Source of the DNA: Platerodrilus igneus
Lineage: Eukaryota > Arthropoda > Insecta > Coleoptera > Lycidae
DNA length: 64,000 bases
Direction: 5' to 3'
Assembly (NCBI GenBank): GCA_036346225.1
Contig: JARFIW010001456.1
Span: 496,001-560,000, forward strand
The position numbers were made by a program, and so were the translations under genes. This document shows, in pieces, positions 1-12,700 of the stretch (within the stretch, counting starts at the first letter, position 1; the number at the start of each line of letters is the position of its first letter). Below the pieces are notes generated by a model. That model was not told the origin of the DNA, did not search any database, and was given only the letters and a program-made list of their open reading frames with translations.

Positions 1-850
1 TTGGTTCCGCTTACGATCAAACTCACTATTGAAGCGTCAATTTAAAAATAATGTATACAGCCCATATAGTTTAAATCACGAAACAATATATTCACGTCAT
101 AGGTTTCTGAGTTTTTTTTTTTAAGTTTAATAGTGCCTGATCAACAATAACAAGTTGGTGTACAAGGCAGATTTGTAATCTGAGTTTTAACATTAGTAGG
201 TAGTGGGCCTACCTTACTTATTGCACTCAATTGAAAACAAGTGTTGTGTTTATTGTGCTCCAGCTTTGATACTTGTTTTGTGTGGTAAAAAATAGTTTTA
301 AATACTTGTCAAGTTTATCACATTGTGAAGTTATGGTGCTTTGTTTTATGAAAATAGTTTCATCAGCTTTGTACTTAAGACTGATTGATTATTCATAAAA
401 GACTAAAAGCATATATAAATTCTTATAGAAATTAGTTGACCTTCATTGAAATTCATCAAATGCTGTCCATGTGTATTGTATTTTGAACAGCTTGATAAGG
501 TTTAATGTTACTAAAATTTCCTAATATTTGAATGATTTTGAATACAATAATTCACCTTTTAATTGTATAAATTCTTGTTTATTTTATTGTGGCTGTTATC
601 ATCTATTTTATGAATTATTGCATTCCATATAATCTTCAATTTGTTATTATAACTTATGTTACATCATTCATCCTTTTATTGTACCCATATATACCTTTGT
701 TACTCTACTGTAATTCCTACCGTGGTCCAGTTTTTACTTTGAACTTGTTAGACACTGCGAAGGACCCCGCTAGTGTGAAGAGTTTATATTCACTTACCTT
801 TCCTCACTTCTCAATTTTGTGTCCATCGTCAAAGTATCCTATACTCTATC
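1..850. other. AT-rich flank, possibly the 5' UTR of LINE A
   Basis: No convincing gene. An 89-codon open frame at 589-858 is hydrophobic and low in complexity and overlaps the start of the next ORF by 8 bases; I do not regard it as real. The last 150 bases or so are less AT-rich and may be the 5' untranslated region of the LINE that follows, but the true 5' end of that element cannot be placed without other copies. Confidence 0.4.
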
Positions 851-2413
851 ATGTCTGAACGATTTGTATTTAACTGTTGTCGTACTAAGTTCCATAGTAA
901 CTATATCTGTGTAAACTGTAATGCTATATATCACAAGAGCTGTCTTGAATCGAAAATAAAAAAATTCTCAAAAATTGAAAACTTTAAAGTTAGCTGTTGC
1001 AATAGTTCAAAGATGACCATTACACTGGATGCATATAACAAATTAACTGAGGATATATGCAATCTAAAATCAGAAAATGAAAATATGCAAATTGAACGTG
1101 ACAGTCTGGGACATCATATTCAACGTCTCACCGCTCAACTAGATACTTGTCTTGAAGAGAGTGTTAATATGGAAGATTCCTTATCAAATACAAATAAAGA
1201 AAATCAACTACAAATAAAAGAATTTTCCCATAAAACTAAGATACTTGAAAATGAACTGTTAACTCTCAAAATGAAACTAGAAGATAATAAAAAAATTGAA
1301 AATCTGGCACTAACTAATAAAGCTACGCAAACACCTGATGCTAGTGGTCTTCATTATCTGAATGTGCATAAGGAAAAGTTTTGTGTTAACGTATGCTCTC
1401 AAACTGAGTATAAATGGGGGGATGACAACTGTTCAGTTAGTGTTGCTTTGCAAACTGAGCAGGAAAATTTGGGAAAGATTGACCATGAGCAGTTGACCAC
1501 AAATCAAATACCGGCACATGTCCATCCACGTGGCACAAATCGAGGTGTTAAATTACATTATGTACCTAGTTCAAATTCTTGCAAAGAAAATTATAATGTC
1601 TCGCTACAAGAAGAACTTTGTAATGCAGCTACTAAGAATGCTCCGTTTGTTAATGAAAATGAAGTACCTAACTGTAATATCAGAACAATAACATCTATCT
1701 ACAAACGGAAAATTGCTGTGTTTGGTGATAGCCATGTTAGACGATTTTCTGAAATCCTATATTCTCTATTAGGGTCTGATTCCTACACAATTTATGTAGA
1801 ATGTAAACCCAGTGCAACATTAGAACAGTCTATAAAGAATGTGTCAGCAGTACTCAGTGATTTCTCTAAACTTGATTCTATTATTATACTAGGTGGCATT
1901 GGCAATGCCTTGAAAGGTTCTAAAGTACCTCTTGCAACATTGTCTTTATTAAAGAATATCGCAGATTGCACAAACCTTCACTTGATTGCCGCACCGTTCT
2001 GGAAGGGCCGTATAGTGTTGAATCAGATCATTCATTCCTTAAACCTTGAAATATATGATTTTCTCACATCTTCGAATGCTGTGTTTAATTACTTTGATAT
2101 TAATAGTATATTATCTGTGGATCATTTCATCCGTCATGCACTTCACATGAAATATAACGGAAAAGTTTTTCTTCTTCAACATATAGTGCAAAGTACAAAT
2201 AAATTCACTTCGCATTTTCCTAATTTTCTTGCTACCAAAAACAGCCTGGTGAGCATTAAAATTAGTATTGATAATACTTGTACCAATTCAATTGAATCCT
2301 TACCAGATTCTTATATTAATACTTATGAGGATTCACTAAACACTACTGCTGACAAAAATAACTCTTTTCCGCCTAGTACATGTGATTTTAATAGCAAATC
2401 GTTTTTTAAATAA
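851..2413 (+). CDS. LINE A ORF1 protein: PHD-like zinc finger, coiled coil, SGNH esterase
   Basis: A 520-residue protein. Residues 9-50 contain a Cys/His cluster (C9 C10, C20, C23, H28, C31, C49 C50) spaced like a PHD or related zinc-binding fold. Residues about 65-155 are rich in Lys, Glu, Asn and Leu with a heptad character and probably form a coiled coil. Residues about 288-435 form an SGNH-hydrolase-like domain: VFGDSH with the candidate nucleophile Ser near 293, a GGIGN block near 348-352 and a D..FIRHALH block with Asp 424 and His 432. ORF1 proteins of this type bind element RNA and are thought to help form the ribonucleoprotein; the role of the esterase is unsettled. The ATG follows a stop-rich stretch and directly precedes the zinc finger, so the start is credible. 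The frame is open throughout while ORF2 is damaged. Confidence 0.85.
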   Translation: MSERFVFNCCRTKFHSNYICVNCNAIYHKSCLESKIKKFSKIENFKVSCCNSSKMTITLDAYNKLTEDICNLKSENENMQIERDSLGHHIQRLTAQLDTCLEESVNMEDSLSNTNKENQLQIKEFSHKTKILENELLTLKMKLEDNKKIENLALTNKATQTPDASGLHYLNVHKEKFCVNVCSQTEYKWGDDNCSVSVALQTEQENLGKIDHEQLTTNQIPAHVHPRGTNRGVKLHYVPSSNSCKENYNVSLQEELCNAATKNAPFVNENEVPNCNIRTITSIYKRKIAVFGDSHVRRFSEILYSLLGSDSYTIYVECKPSATLEQSIKNVSAVLSDFSKLDSIIILGGIGNALKGSKVPLATLSLLKNIADCTNLHLIAAPFWKGRIVLNQIIHSLNLEIYDFLTSSNAVFNYFDINSILSVDHFIRHALHMKYNGKVFLLQHIVQSTNKFTSHFPNFLATKNSLVSIKISIDNTCTNSIESLPDSYINTYEDSLNTTADKNNSFPPSTCDFNSKSFFK

Positions 2414-2431
2414 GCATTCGCCAGAGATTCC

Positions 2432-3193
2432 CTTTTCACTTCTATTACTTAATATTCGAAGTTTGCGTAACAAGGTTGATAGCTAATTAATTATATTAGA
2501 ATCTTTAAATTTTCCTTTCATATTATGCATAACGGAACATTGGTTAAATTCCAATGAATATATCCATATTGACAACTATAATCTTATTAATATTTTTTGC
2601 AGAAACTCTCTGCAACATGGAGGCACGGCAATATATAGTACTGTTAATTTTAATTGTGAAAGCAAATCCACCTTTGATCACTTGAGGTTGAGTCCACCTT
2701 TGAGGTTAGTCATGTCTATTCTAAATTTAATAATCTACATATCTTTTGCATTTATCGATCACCTACTGGTAACATTGACTACTTTCTTGATGCCCTGGAT
2801 ACAATCCTTAATGCAACTTCGGTTCATAGTAAAGTCATCTTAACTGGTGACTTTAACTTAAATTATAATAATTCTTCTGATAGAAATTTAATTAATTTTA
2901 AGTGTTTATTGTTGTTGTATAATATGACTATGGAGGTTCACTACGATACATGTGTATCTGCAAAAGCCGCTTCTTGTATTGACTACATTATTTCAAATAT
3001 TCATTCCTCTGCGATCCTATGTTCTGAACCTATAAGTAATGACTTGTCTGACCATGAATGCTTATATTTCTCTTGCACTTCATTATACCCAGATAGCTCA
3101 AAGGGTATTAAACGACGTGTTTTTAATCACAAAACTAAATCTAAATTTGCAATACTATGCTCTCAGATTGATACCTCTAAGACATTACGAGTT
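2432..3193 (+). pseudogene. LINE A ORF2, endonuclease part (broken)
   Basis: Conceptual translation recovers an APE-type endonuclease in order: LNIRSLRNKVDS, ITEHWL, IYRSPTGN, VILTGDFN, then CIDYIISN and LSDHECLYF near the end. These correspond to the Asn, Glu, Tyr, Asp-x-Asn and Ser-Asp-His blocks that nick target DNA before reverse transcription. A TAA stop interrupts the frame at 2484-2486, right after NKVDS, and further frame changes are needed to read through 2640-2900. The frame ends around 3196 before reaching the RT domain. Confidence 0.8.
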
Positions 3194-3370
3194 TAAATCA
3201 AAATTTTTAACACTAGTTTCAGCCCTCTTGATAGCTTTTAAAAAGTCATTTCCACTTCAAGAATATAAACAAAAGCATAATAAATCCTGGTTGAAAATGG
3301 TATTCGTATTTCTGCAAGAAATAAAAAATATTTACACTATTTATACAAGCATTATCCTAACTCATTATTT

Positions 3371-5233
3371 ATGAGGAACTATTATTTAAATTATAACAAA
3401 ATATTTGAATCTGTAATCAAGTTAGCAAAAATTACTACAATGACTAAACGAATCTTGGTATCAAAACGCAAACAAAAAGAATTATGGCATATCATAAATG
3501 AGGTAACGGGAAGAACTAATCTTGCTATAAAGGCCATATCTTTGAATAACTGTCTTGATGATAAGGTAGCGAATACCTTAAATTTATATTTTGTAAATGC
3601 AGCTTATTCCCTAGTATCTAATAATCATGTTTCCATTGCCGCTTCAAGCGATTATTTGTATACAAATAAACAATCTAACCCTAATAATTTCATGCTCCGT
3701 CCTACAAGCTATCAAGAAGTAAGGGAAGTAATTAGTTCGTTTAAAAATAAAAGTTGCTCTGGTGCTGATAATATACCTGCAAAAATACTTCTCGATCTTC
3801 CTGAAAACATTCTAATTCATCTTTCTGATCTCATAAACGACTCTTTCTCTTTAGGGATTTTCCCAGACTGTCTTAAACAAGCAATTGTCATCCCTCTACA
3901 CAAAGGAGGTTTATTTGTGGTAAATAATTTCCGCCCAATATCATAGTTGTCAGTTTTTTTAAAGATTATCGAGACATTAGTCAAATCCAGGCTCTTAAGT
4001 TTTGTTAATAAATTTGATCTTTTCGCTTCAACTCAATTTGGTTTTTGTGCGAAAAAATCAACAAAGGACGCTATTTATAATTTTTTCACTAATGTTTATT
4101 CAAGTATAAACACTGTAAATTCCTTTTCTTTTGCTGTATTCGTAGATATAAGTAAAGCTTTTGACTCGGTAAATCACGAGATACTATTAAAAAAACTTTA
4201 TTTTTATGGAGTAAGGGGTATCCCCAATGATTGGTTCCAATCATATCTTGGAGAACGTACTCAATCAGTTCGAAATGGAAATTATAATGTATCTTCGAAA
4301 CTTGAAATAAAACTAGGTGTGCCTCAAGGCTCTGTATTGGGGCCTATACTGTTTTTATTTTTTATCAATGACTTTGTAACTTCTATCAGATACGCATCTG
4401 TCACCTTGTTTGCGGACGATATTAGCTTAAGTTGGGAATCTTCTTCGATCACTTCACTTGAATCTGACATCTCTTCAGACATGTCATCAGTCAATAATTG
4501 GTTTAAGATAAACAAGCTTTCGGTAAACGTCGAAAAAACCTGTTCCATGACCTTCAAGAGTTGGAATTGCATTAAAGAAATGAAACAGCTCAGTAATTTA
4601 AACTGTTCCACTTCTACCAAATTTCTAGGTCTGACGGTTGATTGCAACCTTACCTGGAATGAACATGTAACCAAGCTTGCTAATTCCTTAGCTTCTGCTT
4701 GCTACGCTATTAGATCTGTGTCCAGGGTATAAACGGAAATTGGCACTCTTAATGCATACTATGCACTATTTGACTCAAAAATGCGATATGGACTAGCTTT
4801 TTGGGGCAACAGCTCTCTCAAAAACATTAAAATAATATTTAAACTGCAAAAGAAAGCAATTAGGATAGTCTGCAAAACCTCTAGGTATACTCATTGCAAA
4901 CCATTATTTAAAAAACTTAACGTTCTCACTTATGCTTCAGCATTCATTTGTGATACCCTCCTATTATTTTACAAGTATCGATCTAACTTTCCTATAACAA
5001 ATTCTGTTCATGGTTACAACACCCAAAATTCCAACGCTATACATTGTCCTAGACCTACTTCAACACGATTTAAACGATCGTTCTGGTATATGGCCCCTAC
5101 TTTATATAATAAACTCCCAGCCTCGATCAAAGACCTAAATAATCTGTTTGCTTTCAAAAGTGCGCTTTTAGCCTTGTTACGCAAACGATGTTATTATACC
5201 ATAGAGGAATTTCTGCAGGATGTCTTTGACTAG
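3371..5233 (+). pseudogene. LINE A ORF2, reverse transcriptase part (two in-frame stops)
   Basis: One frame holds the whole reverse transcriptase and C-terminal region, broken only by TAG at 3944-3946 and TAA near 4730-4732. Visible blocks: SGADNIPAKIL (block 1), VIPLHKGG and NFRPIS (block 2), ASTQFGFCAKKST (block 3), VFVDISKAFDSVNH (the first catalytic Asp), GVPQGSVLGP, and FADDISL at about 4409-4429, which supplies the catalytic Asp pair (FADD where YADD is commoner). The section after 4781 matches the usual LINE C-terminal region (MRYGLAFWGNSS onward). It would synthesise cDNA by target-primed reverse transcription if intact. No RNase H domain is evident. Confidence 0.9.
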
Positions 5234-5368
5234 TACTTTTAGTATGTTATTTTAAATTATTTAATGTGTAATTTGTTATTTATTTTAGATGTAACTTTGT
5301 ATTTTAAAAGTTTTTATTGTATTATTTAAAGGGATAAGTGTAACTACCATTCTATATGGGTACAAATA

Positions 5369-5392
5369 TATATCTATCTATCTATCTATCTA
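5369..5392 (+). repeat. (TATC)n 3' tail of LINE A
   Basis: About six TATC units directly follow the LINE A 3' UTR. Non-LTR elements often end in short tandem repeats rather than poly(A), so this marks the 3' end of the element. Confidence 0.85.
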
Positions 5393-5478
5393 GAGCAATA
5401 GATTCCCTAACATTACATAGCTATTTATTGTGAGTGACGCGAATTATTTGTTGCAGATAATAATATTTGTACGTTGTG

Positions 5479-6780
5479 TTACAAATAAATATCTTGTAGT
5501 AACTTCCTCTTCAGCCTGGTATGAATGTTAGGACAGCCTAGGTTAAAAAATTCAGTGCTGGGACATTGTTGCAGTTTCTGGTAGTGATTAGATGTCAGCT
5601 TTTTAATGAAATCTGACACTGTTGTCAATCCGAGTTCTTGGTGTAGTTGTTTATTTGTAATATACCACTCCGTGTTTACTGCTATACGTAGGATTTTATT
5701 TTGTAGCACTTGTAATTTATTTATATTAGGCGCTGAAGAGCCCAAGATAACACAGGCGTAGGTTACTAAGGGGTGAATTGGTGCTTTATAGAAGAGTATT
5801 GTGCATTTAGTTTTTAGTGATGACTTTTTGTTTATAATTGGATATAGTTGTGTTCATCTAGTGTAACCTTCATTGAGTTTCTTAATAATGTGCATTCGCC
5901 AGGTTAGTCTGGTATCCAAATATACTCCTAGGTATTTAACACACTCGCCGTTGGCTTTCCAATTTATCATATTGTAGTTTATGTTGATTGTTGGTGGGTT
6001 GTTTACTCGTCGTAGAGTAAAGATTTTAGCTACAAATTTATCCTTGTTGATGGTAAGATTCCATTTTTTAAGATAATTTATGACTATATTTGTTGCCTGT
6101 TGTAGTTTAGTTATTGCATTGTGTAAGTTTTGTCCCCTTGCTAAGATTGCTGTATCGTCAGCGAACATGAAGATATCCGTCTGTATGGTTGGAATGCCAT
6201 GAGTGAAAATGTTAAAAAGTAATGGTCCCAGAACACTCCCTTGAGGAACTCTTGTTTCTATTTTTCTGATTGTTGAGATCGAGTTGTTTATGGTGATCTG
6301 AAAGGTTCTATCATCAAGAAATGAGAATAATACGGCTTTGAGATATTCAGATATGTTAAGATTAGTTAGTTTGTACTAAAGTCCAAAATGCCACAAGCTA
6401 TCAAAGGCCTGGGCTAGATCAAGGAACAGGGTCACAGCATATTCAATGGTCTCAGTTAGTCGTTGTAGCTGGTGGCAAGTCGAGTGTTGTCTGAAACCAA
6501 ACTGGAAGGTTGGAATTATATTTTGACTTGCGATTTCTTCAGACACTCTGGTATGAATAATCTTTTCCAGAAGTTTACTCATCATGGAAAGAAGGCTAAT
6601 GTAGGATTTTTGCCAGGCTTTAGAAACGTAAGTACAAGAGAATGCTTCCAAGTTTGTGGGAAATATCCCATCCTTAGACAAGGCATGCAATTTTTTGCTT
6701 GAGTTTTTCAGTATTATATGTTATTTTATCGTGGCCTGGTGCCTTCTGTATAGGCAGTATTTTTATTAGAGCAGCTATTT
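5479..6780 (-). pseudogene. LINE B: 5'-truncated Jockey-like reverse transcriptase
   Basis: Read on the minus strand from about 6780 to 5479. RT motifs occur in order: QFGFRQHSTCHQLQRLTE, LFLDLAQAFDSLWH, GSVLGPLLFNIFTHGIPT, then MFADDTAILA at about 6135-6168, and YLGVYLDTRLTW near 5900. The last section (5479-5745) contains LQVLQNKILRIAVN, typical of the region after the RT in Jockey-clade LINEs. Frames change around 6370, 6180, 5850 and 5750, so the copy is dead. The endonuclease and ORF1 are missing, which fits 5' truncation during insertion. It lies within 100 bases of the tail of LINE A but in the opposite orientation and is not closely similar to it. Confidence 0.85.
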
Positions 6781-6789
6781 CACAAAATA

Positions 6790-9700
6790 CATGACATAAT
6801 CATAACCGTTGATTGACAGCTATAAGGAGATATGCAACTCATGAATAAAAATGTACCTTGTAAGTTCTGGCAACTAGGAGTCGCAACAACCATTTGAGTT
6901 CCAAGATTTATAAACTTATAAAACAGAATATTGAATCAATATTGCATTGACTGTCAAACATGGTGTTTGTATTTCAAGGTAGAAGTTAGAGTGCGCTTTA
7001 TTGGGCGTAATAGTATCAGCCAACAACACTAGCGTGCCTTAAATCCAACCCAATTCCAGACACAACCTTGCGAGAAATGTAAGTGGTGGCATTTTACACT
7101 TTCTCTGACGAGGTTATTGTATGAATTGTTAATGTCGTCAACCCAGGTGACCCTGAAAGGGCAAATATCTAAATGTAATGGGCTGTAGCTTGAACTGTAT
7201 AGGGTTCCTGTAACGCTAGTCTTTATAATATTCATGATTTTGTTCCAATTTGTATTGCGCATACAAATGCGTAAGAGTGTAAACATATAAATAGCAGTAG
7301 AATTTGTACTCAGTGAAAAGGAGGGTAAACGGAAAGTGTTACTTGAAGGTTACTTATAACAATAAGACAAGGGCGAAGAACCAATTTATTGGAAATGTGA
7401 TTATTCAAAAAAATTTAAGTGCAATGCTCGTGTAATAACAAACCACAAGCTTCCAGTGTGCTGGAGGGGCGACTCACCCAGTCCAACCTTTTTGTTTCCA
7501 CACAGTTCTCACGACATTATATCTGCACGAGTGCGCGTTTATAAAACTACCCTGCCATTTTCATGATGTATTTCATTTCTACAGGTCGATCACCGCTTAT
7601 TTTTTCCCTTTGGGGATGCAATCACGTCTTTTTGGAGTTTCTGTACTTTCAACCTTATATAAAAACTAATATTATAGGAAGTTACAACCACGTCTTGCCT
7701 ATTAGCATGTATCTCTGCATTTCAAAATTAATTAATTCATTCTCCATTTGATATCTAATACTTGTATTATTTTCCCCAATCTATATTTGTATTTCATGGA
7801 CTTTTGTTTTTGTACAATCTTACTATTGGGTTTATGAAATGTAATGCAAGAAGTACGTGTTATCATGTAACGTACTTAGGTTTATACTTCGATGACCTAG
7901 TGACATTAGTGCATATCAACGCTTTACATATTTTTCAGGATAAGTTAAAACTGAATAAAAGTAAAACTCATTAAATTATTCTGCTTATTTTCCGCACATG
8001 ACACTAATTGAGCATTTCTATTTTAAATTATAAAAGATTTTTCTTCGTCTAAATTGCCCTATTGCCGTAAACGTTGATACATGATATTGCAGCAAAGTTG
8101 TATTGATGATAAGTTATATTGCAGTAGACCCTATCAAATGTTATGAAATCAAATTATAGTAATTCTAAATTCAAAAATAAATCTTAGTAATAATTCTGAA
8201 AATGCCACAGTAGTTCTGAACAAATTCGCAAAAGTAAAAATATAACTTAAACAAAAATACTAGATATTTTCGATTAAATTATTCATGGGGAAAGTTATCA
8301 AAGCAATAGTGTGCTTCTCTTGGTAGAGTAGTCTTTAGTTCCTGGAGTTAGTTACAGTTGGAATGTGTAGTGCTCGACAAGGTGGAATATTATTGTAACA
8401 CATCAAACTTTCATCAGTATAATCTTTGAAAGAGGTATGGTTCAAACATTCAACGTCATATTTAAAAGGTTTTCTTTGCGTCTCTTTGGTTAAGTTGATA
8501 TAATCGTATAGTAAAACTATCGGCCTATTTTGAATTTGCATTCTATCATACTATGCACCGAGTCATACTCCATTTGTGTGTGCCTCGGATCCAAGTATTT
8601 CTGTACAACTTTCGTCCCATTTTTAACAGCATACTTCAACAACGCATTGGCAAGTATGGCATTTCAGCTCCGATAGGTATGCCCGTGGCTCCAAATAATT
8701 ACTGGAAGATTATCTGTGCAATGTTGTTTCAAGTGACCAATAAAAATTAATCCGCTGATTTCATGTTAAGCGTATTGGCTACCTAAAAAAAAAAGTCAGT
8801 CCCAGGCCATAACACAAATTGAAGGCAATCATTCTTTTAAACTTTAAAAATTTTTGCTTAGTGTACTCAAACCAAATATTTCGAACATCAATAAATCAAA
8901 GTCACCTTCAATTTATGTCATAAATGTCAAACTTGAAGTTTTTATTATTTTGAGAACGATCCTAGGTCATGGATCGAAACGTAAATAAAGATGATTTGAA
9001 AAACTATGAGTGGTTTAATTCCCAAAGAAGATTAAGAAGAATCCTTTATGTGAGTGCAACACATAGGTTTTAGTTTTGGCCATAACTTTTTGTTACATGC
9101 CGCCGTCCTTGCATGCAAATATTTTCACCTGTACTTAATTAAAAATTCATATTCCTTACTGTATTTACAGTTATTTGAGTATTCATGAACAATTTCGACT
9201 ATTTTTTTAATTTAAATGATTGCTTCAACACCCTGTAGGTTTTATTAGTGTATTTAGTATAATTTAAAGTACTTCAATCTATGTCTATGTCAAAATACCC
9301 TTAATGATGGTATTTTCCTTATTGAAGATTGTAATAAGTTTAAAACATGGTTTGATTATCAAGACATTTTTTTTCAGAGAAAGTACAATGTGCTCCGCAT
9401 AAATTCCCACTTAGCTTATTTGTAGACTGTATTAATATAACCCTTTTTATAATTTTATATAGGCAACCTTTCAACCAAGACGTGCATAAGTCCTTGGGTT
9501 AATGTACTTTCGTGTTGTTTAGAATAATTTACGACCTGTTTCACTACATAAGGTTGTAACAAATACAATTTCGTTCCTAGCTAGTTTACGCCTTTTTATA
9601 ATTATTAATTTACGATTATTCTTTACGGTGTTGAAAACGTAAATTTGTATTCCATTAATATAATATTTATTCGGTATCGTGTAGAGCTCCATCTGTGTTT

Positions 9701-12700
9701 ATGGGTTTAATGTAGCATTTCGGTTTCCCTGATATTCGCTAACGTGTTGAGCAAGAATTTGATCTACTGCGCTTGCTCGCATAGTCAAACACTTTATTGC
9801 TTTAGTCTATTTTAATTTGAGGATGTAACGAGATAGACAAGTTTTCGACGCAAAGTCGAATAGTTTTTGTTGAAAAGATGCAGTCCGACAGGCATGTGGC
9901 CTAGAGGAGGAGAATTCCTTTAGTGTTGGAAGTGGAAACCATCACTGGATTACACGCTAGAGAATCAAGAAGCACCTTTTGTTTAGTATTCTTCTTTAGT
10001 CAGTCGACCCTTAAGATGATTTATAGAATATGGTTTTGAAGTTACATTATCACGGTATGTAATTATTTTCATTTTGAATTTAAATTAATGCTTCTTGATT
10101 TTTGTAGTGCAAGTTTTAGTTATTGAGTATTGCAAAGTTTTCGTTACTAATAAGTACTGCAAAGTTTTTGGTTATTAAATATTTCAACTTGAAATGTTAA
10201 GGTGCCCTTGTCGTGAACAGCAAAAATTTAAGCATTCCTTTTCGAATGGAAATCAAGTTTGTAATCCGAGGCACATGTGAAGGCCACGCAGCTGTTGTTA
10301 GAGTTGAACACGAGAATTGACGGGCATGGTGCAAAGTTCATTCTCGAATAAATTGGTAAATATTTGCTACCGAAATTATATAGATGTCATGCAAACTTTT
10401 ATGGTGAGTGATTTCTTTATTCAGTTTTCGCTAAACTAAGAAACTACAGAAAATGTTGTGGTTGTTTTTTTTTGGAAATTTATACAGTGATTTAAATTGG
10501 TGTAAATATTTTTTTTGTTCAATATTTAACAGTTTGAGTTGTATAAATGTTCGTAAGAACGTTGAAAATTTAAAGATAAGTTTCAGAAAATCGTAAAGGT
10601 TAAACAAGAATTTGTTTGTAACTTAACAGGTGACATTTTAGCGCTTGTTTGTCACATTTTATAATCCAGTTTTTTACTCGAAAGTATTATTATACTTAGA
10701 TTATTTTGTACCATGAGGCTAGTTGATTTTTCGTTCAAATAAATTTTTATAAATATCTAAATTCAATCTTACAGAAATGAGTTCCAATCATTTATCATAA
10801 TTGTTTGTAAACCAAAACAGGATCCTTTTTCGGTAATAATTAACAGTTGTTACGTATTATTAAAAAAGCACAATATCTTCTTTAAATTACTTTGATAAAT
10901 AATTAAGATCCTTGAAATGCACTTAAATATTGAGAGATTATGTATAATTACTCTGATAGCTTGATTTCAAAAAACAATAGTGTATATAAAGTTGTATAAA
11001 ATATGTATATATGTTTCTTTAACCAAATAGAGAATGGATTATGTTATTCTGAATCTTATTTTTATTGAAGTTGATAATAGTTTCACACAATCGGCACAAA
11101 CAAATTCATAAAATTCATTAGTATAGAAAGAAAAACCACCAACATTCTATCTAAGATATTTTAGAGTTATATTTTTGAATTGTCAATTTCTGAAATTTTT
11201 TGTGATAATTTGACTACGTTTTAGTGAGGCCCTAGTTCTATGACTTTCTTGAGGTGGTTATATTTTCAGACAGTACGAGATCATCGTTCCAATTCAAGCT
11301 TGCAGTGTTAAAAGTAAGTGAGTATTATGTTTATACGTTTTGGTTGTTCAGAAGATATTTTTTTTCTTTTCGAAGATTTCCGTATCTTATCTTCGGATTG
11401 TAAGACATTACAGTTTATGGTGGCGTCCATAATTTTCTTTTTTTATTGTATACCAACCTTCGGCCCCTGCTCATAGCTCTGCCCTAAGTTGAAGAAACTT
11501 AGCTGGCTGGAAGATCTTATTCGAGGGTCCTTTTGTACGTAAAGCCGCTTTCCATACATTTTACCCTGGCCTTAGATTTTAAACAGGAACCCCTCCTCTG
11601 TTGTGTGGTGACTCTGTCGCCTATAAGGTGAAATAGTTACATTGAAAAAATCAGGTGTATTAAGGTGAACGTGGGTTTTCCATTATCTATTGCTCTTATC
11701 TTGTAGAACAAAATATTAAGCTTGCATTCATTCGGGTTATAGTTGTATAAATTGATTGAACCAGTGATCTCTGATTTCAAGAGGCATTACTTAGTTTCGT
11801 TTGTTCAAACGGAAGTGAACACTTGCCACGTTTTGACTGAAGATACATTACCTCTTGTTATATTTTCATATTCAGTCAAGCAGTACAAAAGTAATTTTTG
11901 CTTCCTTAAGAGATACTGTTACGTGATATATTTATAATGGAAAGTTTTAGTAGATTTATTGATTTTTTACATTATAGCGTAAAATGTACCGAGCCGAATA
12001 ATCCTATATATTCAAATCAACAGTATGACGTGCTATGTGATCCCACAGGTGTCGGCTACAAAGAGTTGTTGTTGCGGCCCAACCGTGAATTACTAGAACC
12101 TGTGATAAGCTTGAAACCAGTATGTCATACTAAGTTGTAAAGAAGGCTGTTCTTTTCTCTGCGTTGCTTTGAGTACTTCCATCCAAAAATTGGGTCCGCA
12201 TTTGTCAGGTTACTCATCACACAACTTAAAGTGTTGAGATTGGACTTGCTTCACTCGGATCATCAAAGGGTGCTTAGGACAATGACTGTTACTACTTGGG
12301 CATTTACTTAGAGGTTAAGAGTTATGCCAACTGACTATTACAATTTCCTATATAAAATTTAGGGTACACTATTATTTGTGTGATGTTTTTTCTAATAATT
12401 TTCTTTACAGCTAAGGCGACATGCATTTCAATTCGTAGATGGTTTCTTTCTTTAATTCTGTAATTTACCGTTACCAGTTTTCCTGTATTTACTTATCAAA
12501 CATGACTTGTGAAGAATACGTAAGTATATGATGTTATGACTATTTTGATATACAGATTTAAAATTATCTGGTAACCACAGAACGGAAAACAGTTGCTACG
12601 TTCATTTTTGTAAATAATTGATTAGTTTATATACAATAATTTCTAACTTAAATTCCTTTGTTGTTAAACACGAAAATTAATTCCGTAAATTAAAATAACC

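Larger units (their letters stand above)
851..5392 (+). mobile_element. LINE A: non-LTR retrotransposon with esterase ORF1 (inactive)
   Basis: This is a nearly complete non-LTR retrotransposon in one orientation: ORF1 (851-2413), apurinic-type endonuclease (from about 2432), reverse transcriptase (3371 onward), a C-terminal region up to 5233, a short 3' UTR and a (TATC)n tail at about 5369-5392. A zinc-finger plus SGNH ORF1, an endonuclease before the RT and a microsatellite tail are known in CR1/Jockey-like LINEs; exact clade assignment would need a tree. ORF1 is intact. ORF2 is broken by stops at 2484 and 3944 and near 4730 and by a frame change between 3190 and 3371, so the copy cannot move by itself. 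The 5' boundary is unknown and may lie upstream of 851. Confidence 0.9.

Noticed and set aside
4324..4674. 116-codon minus-strand frame
   Set aside because: Shadow of the LINE A reverse transcriptase on the other strand.
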